A stretch of DNA of 63,793 bases from the IMG/VR virus record IMGVR_UViG_3300042860_002533, positions 1 through 63,793 of that record. One strand, 5' to 3'. Shown here piece after piece: positions 7,411 through 14,183 of the stretch; the stretch's first letter is position 1, and every line of letters starts with the position of its first letter. This stretch comes from a virus. The notes below the pieces were generated by a model. That model had not been told where the DNA came from and searched no databases. It saw only the letters and a program-made list of their open reading frames with translations. The translations under genes were made by a program, and so were the position numbers.

Positions 7411-7723
7411 CAATCACTTTTCCCTCATCGTCTAAATAGGCCCAGCGGCTCATCCGCCACTGAACAGGGACTTCCAACGGGTTTTCCCAAGGCTTCACAT
7501 GGAATCCCTCAGCACTGGCAGCCGCAGAGTTGGCACCGGCCCAGCCGTGGCAGCCGGTAACCCCGGTGCCGCATAACAGGACACAGTTTCCGGCCGTCCA
7601 GCCGCCCCCCTGAGAGCGATTCTTGCGGTGATGCACAGTCAGTACCGGCCCGCCGCTACAGCAGCGTTCACAGAAGCGTTCAGCCCGTTCGTACACAATT
7701 GCGCGGCAGGACTTCTCACCCAT
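7403..7723 (-). CDS. HNH endonuclease
   Basis: The ATG at 7723 (ATGGGTGAG) overlaps the upstream stop and gives 106 residues; a longer frame to 7882 lies within the upstream gene. The HNH core reads AERFCERCCSGG, VLTVHHRKNRSQGGGW, then GNCVLLCGTGVTGCHGW, with the paired His and zinc-binding Cys of the ββα-metal fold. It could act in packaging, restriction or homing. It sits in the early operon far from the terminase, which argues against the usual packaging partner. Confidence 0.82.
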   Translation of the reverse strand: MGEKSCRAIVYERAERFCERCCSGGPVLTVHHRKNRSQGGGWTAGNCVLLCGTGVTGCHGWAGANSAAASAEGFHVKPWENPLEVPVQWRMSRWAYLDDEGKVIDV

Positions 7724-7904
7724 TCGGGTTATTGGCACTCTCCGCCACCGGAACAGTCGAGTAAACCGAACGCCGCTCGTTCCACAGCACGCACCGCATG
7801 GGAATCTCGCGGTGGCCGTGCCGCCCCTCATGGCCGAACTCTTTGGTGCAGACCACCCACTCCCGTGAAGGATGGGAAGCACCGCAAATCTGGAAACCAG
7901 TCAC
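7716..7904 (-). CDS. hypothetical Cys/His protein, 62 aa
   Basis: GTG at 7904 has GGAGAG eight bases upstream; a second GTG at 7913 is also possible. It contains ICGASHPSREWVVCTKEFGH followed by EGRHGH, a C...H...C...H...H set that probably binds a metal. This short family is widespread in mycobacteriophage-like genomes and its function is unknown. Confidence 0.62.
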   Translation of the reverse strand: MTGFQICGASHPSREWVVCTKEFGHEGRHGHREIPMRCVLWNERRSVYSTVPVAESANNPNG

Positions 7905-7906
7905 CG

Positions 7907-8260
7907 CTACCACTCTCCGCGTCCCGCATCCTGATACGCCTGCCGCACCGATACACCAATGGACCGCAAGGCATCCAGCTTCTTCTCCAAAGCCTTGTTC
8001 CGGCGTTCCGCGTGCCGGTATGCCACATCAGCGGCATCGCGCAGTGTGCGCTCCACGTCAGTAGCAATCTCGGCCGCATACTTCTTCGCGTGCGCCGCAC
8101 CCTCGTAAGACATATACGCTTTGGCGAACTCCAAATCGTAGATGCGATCAGCCTCAAGGAAGCGGTCATAACCCTCAGTGGCAACCTGAATGCCGCGAGC
8201 AATCTCGTTGACCGTTTCCAGAATTTCTTTCTCGACCCGAACCGGGTTGTAATCACTCAC
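7907..8260 (-). CDS. hypothetical coiled-coil protein, 117 aa
   Basis: GTG 8260 overlaps the upstream stop (CTGTGAG). Almost entirely helical and charged (KEILETVNEIARGIQVATE, then YRHAERRNKALEKKLDALRS), ending SVRQAYQDAGRGEW. This resembles a small conserved protein often found near recombination genes in actinophages. A structural or accessory recombination role is possible but unproven. Confidence 0.7.
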   Translation of the reverse strand: MSDYNPVRVEKEILETVNEIARGIQVATEGYDRFLEADRIYDLEFAKAYMSYEGAAHAKKYAAEIATDVERTLRDAADVAYRHAERRNKALEKKLDALRSIGVSVRQAYQDAGRGEW

Positions 8261-8496
8261 AGGTAGTCCTTCTTCCGCCACACGGCAGCAGGAAAGTTCT
8301 TCTCAACACCGCTACGTTGCGCGGCCGCATCGGACGTATCCCCATAGACACGGCAGCCGAACACGCAAGGGTCGAAACCCTCAAAGTATTCCGCAGCCTC
8401 AGCCTCAGTGGTTGGTGTCCCGTCATGGGTGAGGCAGACCGGGGCGGAAATCCATCCAGCTTCCACCCCGGCCGTGATCCACTCGCGGTAGGTCAC
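8257..8496 (-). CDS. conserved small hypothetical protein, 79 aa
   Basis: GTG 8496 overlaps the upstream stop (GAGTGA). It contains APVCLTHDGTPTTEAEAAEY and GFDPCVFGCRVYGD, a signature I associate with a small protein common in actinophages. The Cys, His and Asp residues could bind a metal. No catalytic activity can be assigned. Confidence 0.7.
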   Translation of the reverse strand: MTYREWITAGVEAGWISAPVCLTHDGTPTTEAEAAEYFEGFDPCVFGCRVYGDTSDAAAQRSGVEKNFPAAVWRKKDYL

Positions 8497-8735
8497 TCCG
8501 CAGTCTCCCCAAACTGCTCGGCAATGTACTGCTCAACCTGGGACCGCCGCGCCTTCACCCGCCGCCCAAAGTAGGCGAACTTGATTGGCGTAGTGCCCTT
8601 CGCCCGCCAAACGTGAATCGTTGAAACGCTCACCCCCAGCATTTCGGCAACGTCCTCAATGTTGATGAGGTCAGACGAAACCTTTGCTGTCTCGTAGACC
8701 TCGCCGGTATCGCGCCAGTATTGGCTCCTTGCCAT
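8493..8735 (-). CDS. helix-turn-helix DNA-binding protein (HTH_17/excisionase-like)
   Basis: 80 residues with a MerR/Xis-type winged helix: LINIEDVAEMLGVSVSTIHV, then W and FAYFGRRVKARRSQVEQYIA. This is the layout of HTH_17 excisionase-like proteins. It sits after erf (one-base overlap, TAATG) rather than beside the integrase, so it may be a transcription regulator rather than a true excisionase; either is possible. Confidence 0.78.
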   Translation of the reverse strand: MARSQYWRDTGEVYETAKVSSDLINIEDVAEMLGVSVSTIHVWRAKGTTPIKFAYFGRRVKARRSQVEQYIAEQFGETAE

Positions 8736-9367
8736 TACACCTTCACCAATCCGCCCTCAACGGAACGGATGAACGCCTCAACGTCCTCCGCAGATGCCGT
8801 CTTAAGCTCCCCAGGTTTACCGTCAGCCAGCTTGACCGACTTTGCGTATGCTTCGGCCACCGCTTCCAGCGTCCAGTCGTTCTTAGACGCAAGAGCCTTG
8901 AGTTGGTTCCGCTTAAGGTCGGCTGGCGAAAGCGGCTCGGCGTTTTTCACCGGAGCGGCCTTAGCTTTCGGGGCAGGCTGTGACGCAGTGTTACCGTCGT
9001 CGTCAGTCTCAGTCACTAAGCCAAGCACAGCGGAATATGCGTACCGCCGTGCGTAGGTGATCGCGCTCCCCAACGCCTGCGGGTCACTCTTAACGGGGTT
9101 AAGGGGCATTTCATGGCTGATGTACTGCCCCGACTTGTGCATCAAGTAGGTGGTAAGCACAGGCCCACCAGATTGTCCGACTGCCGGGAACTGCGAGACA
9201 GCCAAACCGTTCTTCGCAAGAATCGGAGCGGCCGCTGTAACAACAGTCGCAAGATCAGCGTAACTTGAATGAAAGTATGGGTTTTCCGATCCACGAGGAA
9301 TCGCTGTGAACTCACCCTGAGCAGCTACCAGTGCGGCGGCTAGCTCGTTCAGCTCTGCGCTCGGCAT
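8735..9367 (-). CDS. erf: ERF-family single-strand annealing protein
   Basis: 210 residues. The N-terminal ERF domain has LAAALVAAQGEFTAIPRGSE, NPYFHSSYADLATV, then a region ending ALGSAITYARRYAYSAVLGL. ERF proteins form rings that anneal complementary strands. A low-complexity Ala/Lys/Pro linker near residue 130 leads to a small C-terminal helical domain. The start has an excellent RBS (AGGAGAAACGC-ATG). It works with the exonuclease encoded just upstream; an HNH gene is wedged between the two. Confidence 0.9.
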   Translation of the reverse strand: MPSAELNELAAALVAAQGEFTAIPRGSENPYFHSSYADLATVVTAAAPILAKNGLAVSQFPAVGQSGGPVLTTYLMHKSGQYISHEMPLNPVKSDPQALGSAITYARRYAYSAVLGLVTETDDDGNTASQPAPKAKAAPVKNAEPLSPADLKRNQLKALASKNDWTLEAVAEAYAKSVKLADGKPGELKTASAEDVEAFIRSVEGGLVKV

Positions 9368-9788
9368 TGCGTTTCTCCTGTTGCGCTTCTTTGCAGGCTC
9401 GGCATTTCCGGCCTTGCTTAGTGGTAATCAGATTGCTTCCAGAAAACGGATGACCCCTAATGCAATGGGTTTTCACGGCATGGCCGTTGAGTCGACCGTT
9501 CTCAGCGTTGGTGAGCAGACGTAAATGTCTTGGGTTGACACACTTGCGAACTCGGCACATGTGATCGACCGTCATTCCGGCTGGAATCTCACTAATGAAA
9601 GACCGCCACATGACTCTGTGGGCAAGCTCTAGGTGATGCACACCATTGGTAGACCAGTTGAGTTGCGCGTAGCCATGCGAACCGACGCTGTAATCGGTTA
9701 TCCAGCAGTCATAGTCATTTATCTTCACGCTTTTCAGCAGACGCTCGGCTACCCGATCGGGGATCGGCGGCTTACCAGTCGGCTTCAT
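9312..9788 (-). CDS. HNH homing-type endonuclease
   Basis: The ATG at 9788 overlaps the end of the exonuclease gene. The central His-Me finger reads HRVMWRSF...MTVDHMCRVRKCVNPRHLRL, with catalytic His and Asn as in I-HmuI-like nucleases. A C-terminal ribbon CIRGHPFSGSN...GRKCRAC matches the one fused to WhiB. The gene overlaps the start of erf by 56 bases, the look of a mobile gene inserted between two partners of a recombination module. Confidence 0.87.
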   Translation of the reverse strand: MKPTGKPPIPDRVAERLLKSVKINDYDCWITDYSVGSHGYAQLNWSTNGVHHLELAHRVMWRSFISEIPAGMTVDHMCRVRKCVNPRHLRLLTNAENGRLNGHAVKTHCIRGHPFSGSNLITTKQGRKCRACKEAQQEKRNAERRAERASRRTGSCSG

Positions 9789-10587
9789 CGCCAACACGAA
9801 CCAACTTCTTAGTGCCGCCCTTGCGCTGACGAACCGTGTAGGCCAACTGCGCCAACTCCCAGCCCTCAGTCAAATCCAGCCAGTACAGGTGGCACTGCGG
9901 CTCACCCAGCCGGATCGGTGTATGAATCAGCAAGCCCCGTAACTGATCGCACTCAATCGGGGTGCGCTCACCGGTCTGCTGGTTGTAAAGAACACTGCGA
10001 GAAGCAATAGCTACCTGGGTAGAAACCTTGTCCGGATACTTGTTCTCATCGGTGCCGGTCTTGTCGTCGGCCGCATACACGATGCCGGTCGGCTTATGCC
10101 GCAGATAGCGGTCAGGGCTGCCAGCGGCCTTCAACTCGTCGCACACCACAAACGGCTCGACCAGCACCGGCTCAAAATCTGCCAGCGCAGCTTGCCGCGC
10201 AGCGATCCACGGACCAAAACCCTCGGGAATGTAGGCGGGATCGCCGCCATTGTCGATGATTTCCCAGATGCCGTGGAGCGCGGTACCCATACCGGCCGCG
10301 TCCTCCGCACCGCCAAGCTCTTTCGCCTTTTGAACAAGCTCTTTCAGGGGCTTCTTGGCGGACTGCGAATACCACGGCGACTCGTAAGCACTCGCCAAAT
10401 GAGCAACCTGGGCGTAGATCGACTTCGACTTGACGGTCCCGATCATCGCCATAGCCGCAGCCCAATCAACCAGACCGCCCTTGTCGTCCAGCGCACCGGC
10501 CAACGTAGAAATGCGGGTGTACGGTTCCGCGTTAACCGGGGTCTTGCGACCGGCCTCAAACCTCAGCGGGCCACCATCGGTCGTCAC
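9772..10587 (-). CDS. RecB/Cas4-like PD-(D/E)XK exonuclease
   Basis: 271 residues from GTG 10587. Motifs of RecB-type exonucleases: GTALH at 101-105, Glu144, SPD at 157-159, D174-D-K176 in AADDKTGT, and a Gln191-containing helix. It should resect DNA ends for the ERF protein. The GTG has no RBS. The frame stays open upstream to an ATT codon at 10632, six bases after GGAGA, which would add 15 residues; an unusual ATT start is possible. Confidence 0.88.
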   Translation of the reverse strand: MTTDGGPLRFEAGRKTPVNAEPYTRISTLAGALDDKGGLVDWAAAMAMIGTVKSKSIYAQVAHLASAYESPWYSQSAKKPLKELVQKAKELGGAEDAAGMGTALHGIWEIIDNGGDPAYIPEGFGPWIAARQAALADFEPVLVEPFVVCDELKAAGSPDRYLRHKPTGIVYAADDKTGTDENKYPDKVSTQVAIASRSVLYNQQTGERTPIECDQLRGLLIHTPIRLGEPQCHLYWLDLTEGWELAQLAYTVRQRKGGTKKLVRVGDEADW

Positions 10588-10641
10588 ATAAGGACGGCCG
10601 TGAAAATCCCTGGCTATCGAATAGTCAGTAATGGGAATCTC

Positions 10642-10710
10642 CTACGAATAGAGCAGAACGACAACGGACAGCGTTCCAAGCGCAACAATCAGGGCAAAAA
10701 CAATGCTCAT
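10642..10710 (-). CDS. 22-aa hydrophobic micro-protein
   Basis: ATG 10710 overlaps the preceding stop (TTATGAGC). After MSIVF the peptide is a single hydrophobic helix (ALIVALGTLSVVVLLY). Third membrane micro-protein of this kind in the operon. Likely a single-pass membrane peptide if translated. Confidence 0.48.
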   Translation of the reverse strand: MSIVFALIVALGTLSVVVLLYS

Positions 10711-11006
10711 AAGCGAATCCATCTGAAGTGGTCGGAAATGTTGGTTCCAGTAACCGGAGTGAAGCATTGAGCGCAGCGGACTTCCTTTCCCGCTTTTATC
10801 GCATCGACCTCGCGGCGGGTTTCCAACTCCAACAAATTGCGGTGAACATCGCACCTGTAACCGTTGTAATCGCAGCCCTGAACATGGTGGTCAACCCACA
10901 CCGCGAAAGTAGCGGCATTATCGCAAGGCATCGTGCTTCCACACGGCTCATCAAAACTGAAGCCGGTTTCCCTGCGAACATCAACGTCTGTTTCAGTGCC
11001 CGCCAT
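10707..11006 (-). CDS. Cys-rich hypothetical protein, 99 aa
   Basis: Several Cys/His pairs: EPCGSTMPCDN, HHVQGCDYNGYRCDVH and a C-terminal CAQC. This suggests one or two zinc sites. The first ATG at 11006 follows the upstream stop by a few bases. Unknown function in the early operon. Confidence 0.65.
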   Translation of the reverse strand: MAGTETDVDVRRETGFSFDEPCGSTMPCDNAATFAVWVDHHVQGCDYNGYRCDVHRNLLELETRREVDAIKAGKEVRCAQCFTPVTGTNISDHFRWIRL

Positions 11007-11008
11007 AT

Positions 11009-11173
11009 TCAGCCGCCTCGCTTGCGGCGTAGAACAATGTCCAAATCATCGAAAAGCTCTCTGGCAACGTCGGGATTGACAACGATTCTTAGCCAGCCCT
11101 CTTTAGGGTGCGGCAGGAGTTGACCAATCACATCTATTTCAATAACCCAATCAGTTTTAGACCTGATCCCCAT
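11009..11173 (-). CDS. hypothetical protein, 54 aa
   Basis: ATG 11173 (MGIRSKTDWVIEID) overlaps the end of the upstream gene; the longer frame to 11341 lies inside that gene. The protein is short, with a beta-rich middle (GWLRIVVNPDVARELFDDLD) and a basic C-terminus (VLRRKRGG). No family recognised. Confidence 0.6.
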   Translation of the reverse strand: MGIRSKTDWVIEIDVIGQLLPHPKEGWLRIVVNPDVARELFDDLDIVLRRKRGG

Positions 11174-11405
11174 AATTAACTTCCTCATAAAGCGCGGGAT
11201 GGTCGTCAACTTCAACACCGAACTTAGACAAACGTTCAGCGATGCGGGACCGGAGGATAAACAAATCCTTTGCCCGCTCCGCCGCACGCTTACTCCCACG
11301 AAAAGACAGAACCTCGTAAATCTGCTCATCAATGTCGTCAATCATTTCGATGAGCTTTGTCCTGCGCTCCCAGAAGTCGGAAGCCTTCATACCTTTAGGG
11401 CGCAT
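11157..11405 (-). CDS. hypothetical coiled-coil protein, 82 aa
   Basis: ATG 11405 overlaps the upstream stop; an internal ATG at 11390 also has an RBS-like AAAGG. Helical, charged sequence (WERRTKLIEMIDDIDEQIYE, then AAERAKDLFILRSRIAERLS). Likely a small oligomeric coiled coil. Unknown function. Confidence 0.65.
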   Translation of the reverse strand: MRPKGMKASDFWERRTKLIEMIDDIDEQIYEVLSFRGSKRAAERAKDLFILRSRIAERLSKFGVEVDDHPALYEEVNYGDQV

Positions 11406-11733
11406 TATCCAAAATGGTGCGAACGACGGCACGCCACCGCGAACGGTAACCATCCGACAACGAATCCCATCCAGCAGGAGGATCATCGCAATCTTCGGTC
11501 GTGTGGTAAGCAATCCGCGCTTCTGCGGCCAGCTTGTCGATCAAGTCCTTGGATTCGTAATTCAACGCGGCAATCGCATCGGCAAGCATCTGCGCAAAAT
11601 ACTCCACGTCCTCAGACGGCTTTTCGATTTCGCTTTCGCCGACGTAGTAGCAGCCCTTACCGCCGTAAGAATTGCTCAGTTCCGGTTTGTAAACAATCTT
11701 GCCGGACGGTTCCGGCAGAATAAATGCAGTCAT
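11395..11733 (-). CDS. hypothetical acidic protein, 112 aa
   Basis: Strong RBS (AGGAAGAA) before ATG 11733. Acidic, with a helical centre (DVEYFAQMLADAIAALNYES) and EDCDDPPAGWDSLSDGYRSR near the C-terminus. No motif recognised. Part of the first genes of the leftward operon. Confidence 0.7.
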   Translation of the reverse strand: MTAFILPEPSGKIVYKPELSNSYGGKGCYYVGESEIEKPSEDVEYFAQMLADAIAALNYESKDLIDKLAAEARIAYHTTEDCDDPPAGWDSLSDGYRSRWRAVVRTILDNAP

Positions 11734-11745
11734 TTCTTCCTACTC

Positions 11746-12222
11746 TCAGTAAACGGAATGCAGCGACGGGATAATGCGGTACATCGACTCAAGCTGGCGG
11801 CGAACGTCCTCATAGGAGTGCATGAGTGAACGGGCCTGCGCAGCGGCGGAAAGGTCGGTGTCAGCCACCAACTCGTTCCACTCGCGGCGAATGCGGTCAG
11901 CCTGAGTCAGCAGACGATCAATGCGCTCAGAGGAAACCCGCTCCGAAACCGTCCTGGTGTAGCTGGTCGACACAACCCGGTGATGCCGGTGCTTACCGGC
12001 GTTCTTGCGGGCAAGCTTGCGTCCGACCATCTTCTCCATATCGGCCAGAGCATTCATCCGCGCCCGAACGTCAGAAGGGGTCAGGCCGGTGGTGTAGACG
12101 TGCCCGGTTTCATGGCTCTTGTAGCGCGGGTGGCCGCTGCCACTAATGCCGTCGAACACAAAGCCCAACAGTGCAGCCTGCCTGCTGAACTCCCGCAAAA
12201 AACTAGGTGCTTGCTTACTCAC
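11746..12222 (-). CDS. HicA-like fold protein, 158 aa
   Basis: The first 70 residues resemble the dsRBD-like HicA/YcfA fold: FLREFSRQAALLGFVFDGIS, then GSGHPRYKS...TGLTPSDVRARMNAL, with the GS-GH-x-x-Y pattern. In HicA the His in that loop is needed for mRNA cleavage. The C-terminal half is a basic coiled coil. No HicB-like antitoxin is visible next to it, so a toxin-antitoxin pair is not supported; an RNA-binding or host-interfering role is plausible. The GTG at 12222 overlaps the upstream stop. Confidence 0.6.
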   Translation of the reverse strand: MSKQAPSFLREFSRQAALLGFVFDGISGSGHPRYKSHETGHVYTTGLTPSDVRARMNALADMEKMVGRKLARKNAGKHRHHRVVSTSYTRTVSERVSSERIDRLLTQADRIRREWNELVADTDLSAAAQARSLMHSYEDVRRQLESMYRIIPSLHSVY

Positions 12223-12512
12223 GATGCCAACGCTCCATTTCCCTTACGGACACGCACCTGGCGAATCCGGTTCCCCGGCGTTGATTGCCGGTAGCTCCGC
12301 TTGCTGCTCCCATTGCGTCGGGACGCAGACTTACCCAAACCGCCGATCCAATGGGCGGCGTGCTTCGGTGGCAATTTCTCGGAAGAATCGACAGGATCGA
12401 CCACGGTCGGGCCAAGCAGACCCGCCACGCTCATCCAGCCCACCAAAGCGAGAGTTTCGTTGCGGGTTGGATAGCCCAACAACAACACACGCTCACGTTC
12501 AGAAAGATGCAC
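12219..12512 (-). CDS. hypothetical basic protein, 97 aa
   Basis: Starts at GTG 12512 behind an excellent RBS (AAAGGAGAAGCT). The first 45 residues are helical (LSERERVLLLGYPTRNETLA); the rest is Gly/Arg/Lys-rich and looks disordered and basic (SASRRNGSSKRSYRQ). It is the first gene after a 352-base gap and may mark the start of a separate transcript. Unknown function. Confidence 0.65.
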   Translation of the reverse strand: MHLSERERVLLLGYPTRNETLALVGWMSVAGLLGPTVVDPVDSSEKLPPKHAAHWIGGLGKSASRRNGSSKRSYRQSTPGNRIRQVRVRKGNGALAS

Positions 12513-12864
12513 AGCTTCTCCTTTTGTCTAAAGAGAGGTTTGAAACGGCCAGGGGAGCCGCGCTGCAATTCACCGCACTTCGCTTCCAGTCCTGCCCGAC
12601 AATGGAAACCGAATCGCAAGGGGCTACAACCCTGGCCGTCGCCCTCACAGCCGGAATCGAACCGGGCGCGAGGCAGCCACGACGAAACCAATGTTTTACC
12701 TCCCTAGCGCCAGCTAGGAGTCAAGGAAAGGAATGTGCAAGCCATTCCAAACCCATACAGACATTTGATTTCAGGGCCGAGTCTTGTATTTAAGTGCCGG
12801 ACGGCATCTGCTTTTTCGTACCGGCGTATTTTCGTATTACGTTATTGGGGCGCGGTAAGGGCGG
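12513..12864. other. non-coding gap with hairpin and possible leftward promoter
   Basis: No convincing gene on either strand. On the minus strand, after the end of the upstream gene, there is a TTGACT hexamer with a perfect CCTAGC-TGGC-GCTAGG hairpin directly downstream (around 12703-12720) and then TAAAAC. This may be a promoter or attenuator for the 12512 gene. A GGTTCGATTCC string in the gap resembles a tRNA T-arm, but no acceptor or anticodon arm fits around it. Confidence 0.5.
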
Positions 12865-13068
12865 CTATGAAAGCCCGTCCTCATAAACCGCGTCATGCAC
12901 CAACTCGTAGTGAATCGGCTCATTAAGCTCATCTGCGGTGTAGATCACCGGCTCCTGGCCGTCCAGCACGCGGCGAATCACACGCGCCAAATCAGCGCCG
13001 GACCATCCGAACAGAGCCGGATGCGAGCAGACCGCAGAAATCTTGGACAGCTTCTCCGCGTCGGTCAC
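12865..13068 (-). CDS. hypothetical protein, 67 aa
   Basis: GTG 13068 overlaps the upstream stop (CGGTGACC). Helical N-terminus (TDAEKLSKISAVCSHPALFG) followed by ADLARVIRRVLDG and a His/Tyr-rich, acidic C-terminus. Paired with the DUF6197-like gene in the divergent leftward transcript of the lysogeny region. Unknown function. Confidence 0.65.
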   Translation of the reverse strand: MTDAEKLSKISAVCSHPALFGWSGADLARVIRRVLDGQEPVIYTADELNEPIHYELVHDAVYEDGLS

Positions 13069-13436
13069 CGGGCCACCGACGCAATCGCCTTGTCCATGAC
13101 GGCAAGCACATCGCCGTGGGTCGTCTGAAGGTCGTCGTTGAACACAACCAGCGACTCGTAGCCCTCGGGCAAGAACTGGCGAACCACCCGCTGTGCGTCG
13201 TAGTCGGCAACGTAAGCCTCGTACACATGGTCGCTGGGGTCGTAGCGCAGGTACCCCACTGCGCCGTCCTGGTCGACAAAGGAACCGGCCGCAAGGCTGA
13301 CGGCGGCACGCAGGCAGTAGTTACCGCAGCCGTCCGTTAAGGAACCTTGATGCCAGCCGGACTCAACCAGCGAGCGTGCCTTCGCAAGCACCTCGCGTGT
13401 GCCCTGGCCTGCCTGACCTTTTGCCACTTCCACCAT
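13065..13436 (-). CDS. DUF6197-like protein, first gene of divergent leftward transcript
   Basis: ATG 13436 (MVEVAKGQ) is preceded by GGGACAGGGAG; longer frames run back through the operator region and are rejected. 123 residues with the pattern I associate with DUF6197: LAKARSLVESGWHQGS, CLRAAVSLAAG, and VVFNDDLQTTHGDVLAVMDK near the end. The family is common in actinobacteria and their phages and has no assigned activity. It is transcribed divergently from the repressor, so it is probably the first repressor-controlled lytic gene. Confidence 0.72.
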   Translation of the reverse strand: MVEVAKGQAGQGTREVLAKARSLVESGWHQGSLTDGCGNYCLRAAVSLAAGSFVDQDGAVGYLRYDPSDHVYEAYVADYDAQRVVRQFLPEGYESLVVFNDDLQTTHGDVLAVMDKAIASVAR

Positions 13437-13625
13437 CTCCCTGTCCCTGAGAGCTGAACTACAACAATGTAACTCTATCATGTATGCGGTACCAGATGTC
13501 AACTCAAACATCGGATTGATACCGTATGCGGTGAATGTACGGTCTGCAACTACTTCCATAGTCAAGCATACATGATACTCATACGCCTCTATGCAGGAGG
13601 GGCACGCATAGAGTAGGCTTGAATT
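13437..13625. promoter_or_regulatory. divergent operator/promoter region between repressor and lytic operon
   Basis: It holds related dyads: ATCATGTATGC at 13477-13487 and its perfect inverse GCATACATGAT at 13566-13576, the palindrome ACCGTATGCGGT at 13521-13532, TATGCGGT again at 13483-13490, and an 8-bp inverted repeat CTCTATGC/GCATAGAG at 13587-13594 and 13606-13613, just before the repressor start. Repeated half-sites between divergent genes are the expected layout of repressor operators controlling both promoters. Exact promoter hexamers were not fixed. Confidence 0.75.
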
Positions 13626-14183
13626 ATGACCACAGCACTTAGAGCAACGGTCGGCCCAGCTTGGACGTGGGGGGACCGCATCAGAAAAGTCAGACGAGAC
13701 ATAGCAAGACTCAGCCAGGGCAACATGGCCCACAGGCTCGGAGTCAACACGGCAACACTTAGTTCGTGGGAGGGCAACAGGGCCACCCCGCACCGCACCG
13801 TGGCCGAAAGACTGGCGCACAAGATGGAGGAACTGTTTCCTGGTAAAGTCACTGCTGCGTGGCTGCTGGGCCAGGAACCGGGCGATCCGGAGGCAAGTCC
13901 AGTCGGAACGGCCGGGATTACCCGCGATCCGAACTACGTCGACCTCATCGAAAATCCCTGGCTCCCCCGGATGGACTCGAACCATCAACCGCCCGATGGA
14001 AGTGTTCTTGCTGGTCAAAGCCCCGAAGTCCTTTCCGTTTCCAGGTCGCGCCAGATTAGGCAGCTAGAAGATAGACCGTTCTTGTTGAATACGCAAGAAG
14101 ATTCTCCGGTTTGCGGATTTTCTGCACGTCTGCTAAATAGTTTCATCCGCAAGGACCGTCAAGACCTGGGCGGTGCGGCATGA
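13626..14183 (+). CDS. HTH repressor containing attP (immunity repressor candidate)
   Basis: 185 residues. Residues about 17-66 form a Cro/C1-type helix-turn-helix (RIRKVRRDIARLSQGNMAHR, LGVNTATLSSWEGNRATPHR). Residues 112-122 are encoded by the tRNA-like attP core at 13959-13990. The tail after the core looks unlike a folded domain and ends LGGAA, an Ala-Ala terminus like ssrA-type degradation tags. Integration would replace everything after the core, as in mycobacteriophages BPs, Brujita and Charlie, where only the shortened prophage repressor is stable. Its stop overlaps the integrase start (ATGA). Confidence 0.82.
   Translation: MTTALRATVGPAWTWGDRIRKVRRDIARLSQGNMAHRLGVNTATLSSWEGNRATPHRTVAERLAHKMEELFPGKVTAAWLLGQEPGDPEASPVGTAGITRDPNYVDLIENPWLPRMDSNHQPPDGSVLAGQSPEVLSVSRSRQIRQLEDRPFLLNTQEDSPVCGFSARLLNSFIRKDRQDLGGAA
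13959..13990 (-). other. attP core (3' end of a tRNA, Asn-like)
   Basis: Read on the minus strand, this is a tRNA 3' portion: a perfect five-base T-stem (GATGG/CCATC) around the loop TTCGAGT, the acceptor half CGGGGGA, discriminator G and CCA. No matching 5' half lies nearby. Such cores are the usual target of tyrosine integrases. The TTCGAGTCCA arm, G discriminator and GCCA end resemble bacterial tRNA-Asn; the isotype is inferred. It lies inside the repressor coding frame and 190 bases before the integrase. Confidence 0.85.

Noticed and set aside
12640-12690. GGTTCGATTCC string (minus strand) resembling a tRNA T-arm
   Set aside because: Only four T-stem pairs form, and no acceptor, D-arm or anticodon arm fits within 100 bases. 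Treated as chance.
13437-14018. Long upstream extension of the DUF6197-like frame on the minus strand
   Set aside because: It would run antisense through the repressor gene and operator region. The internal ATG at 13436 has a good RBS.
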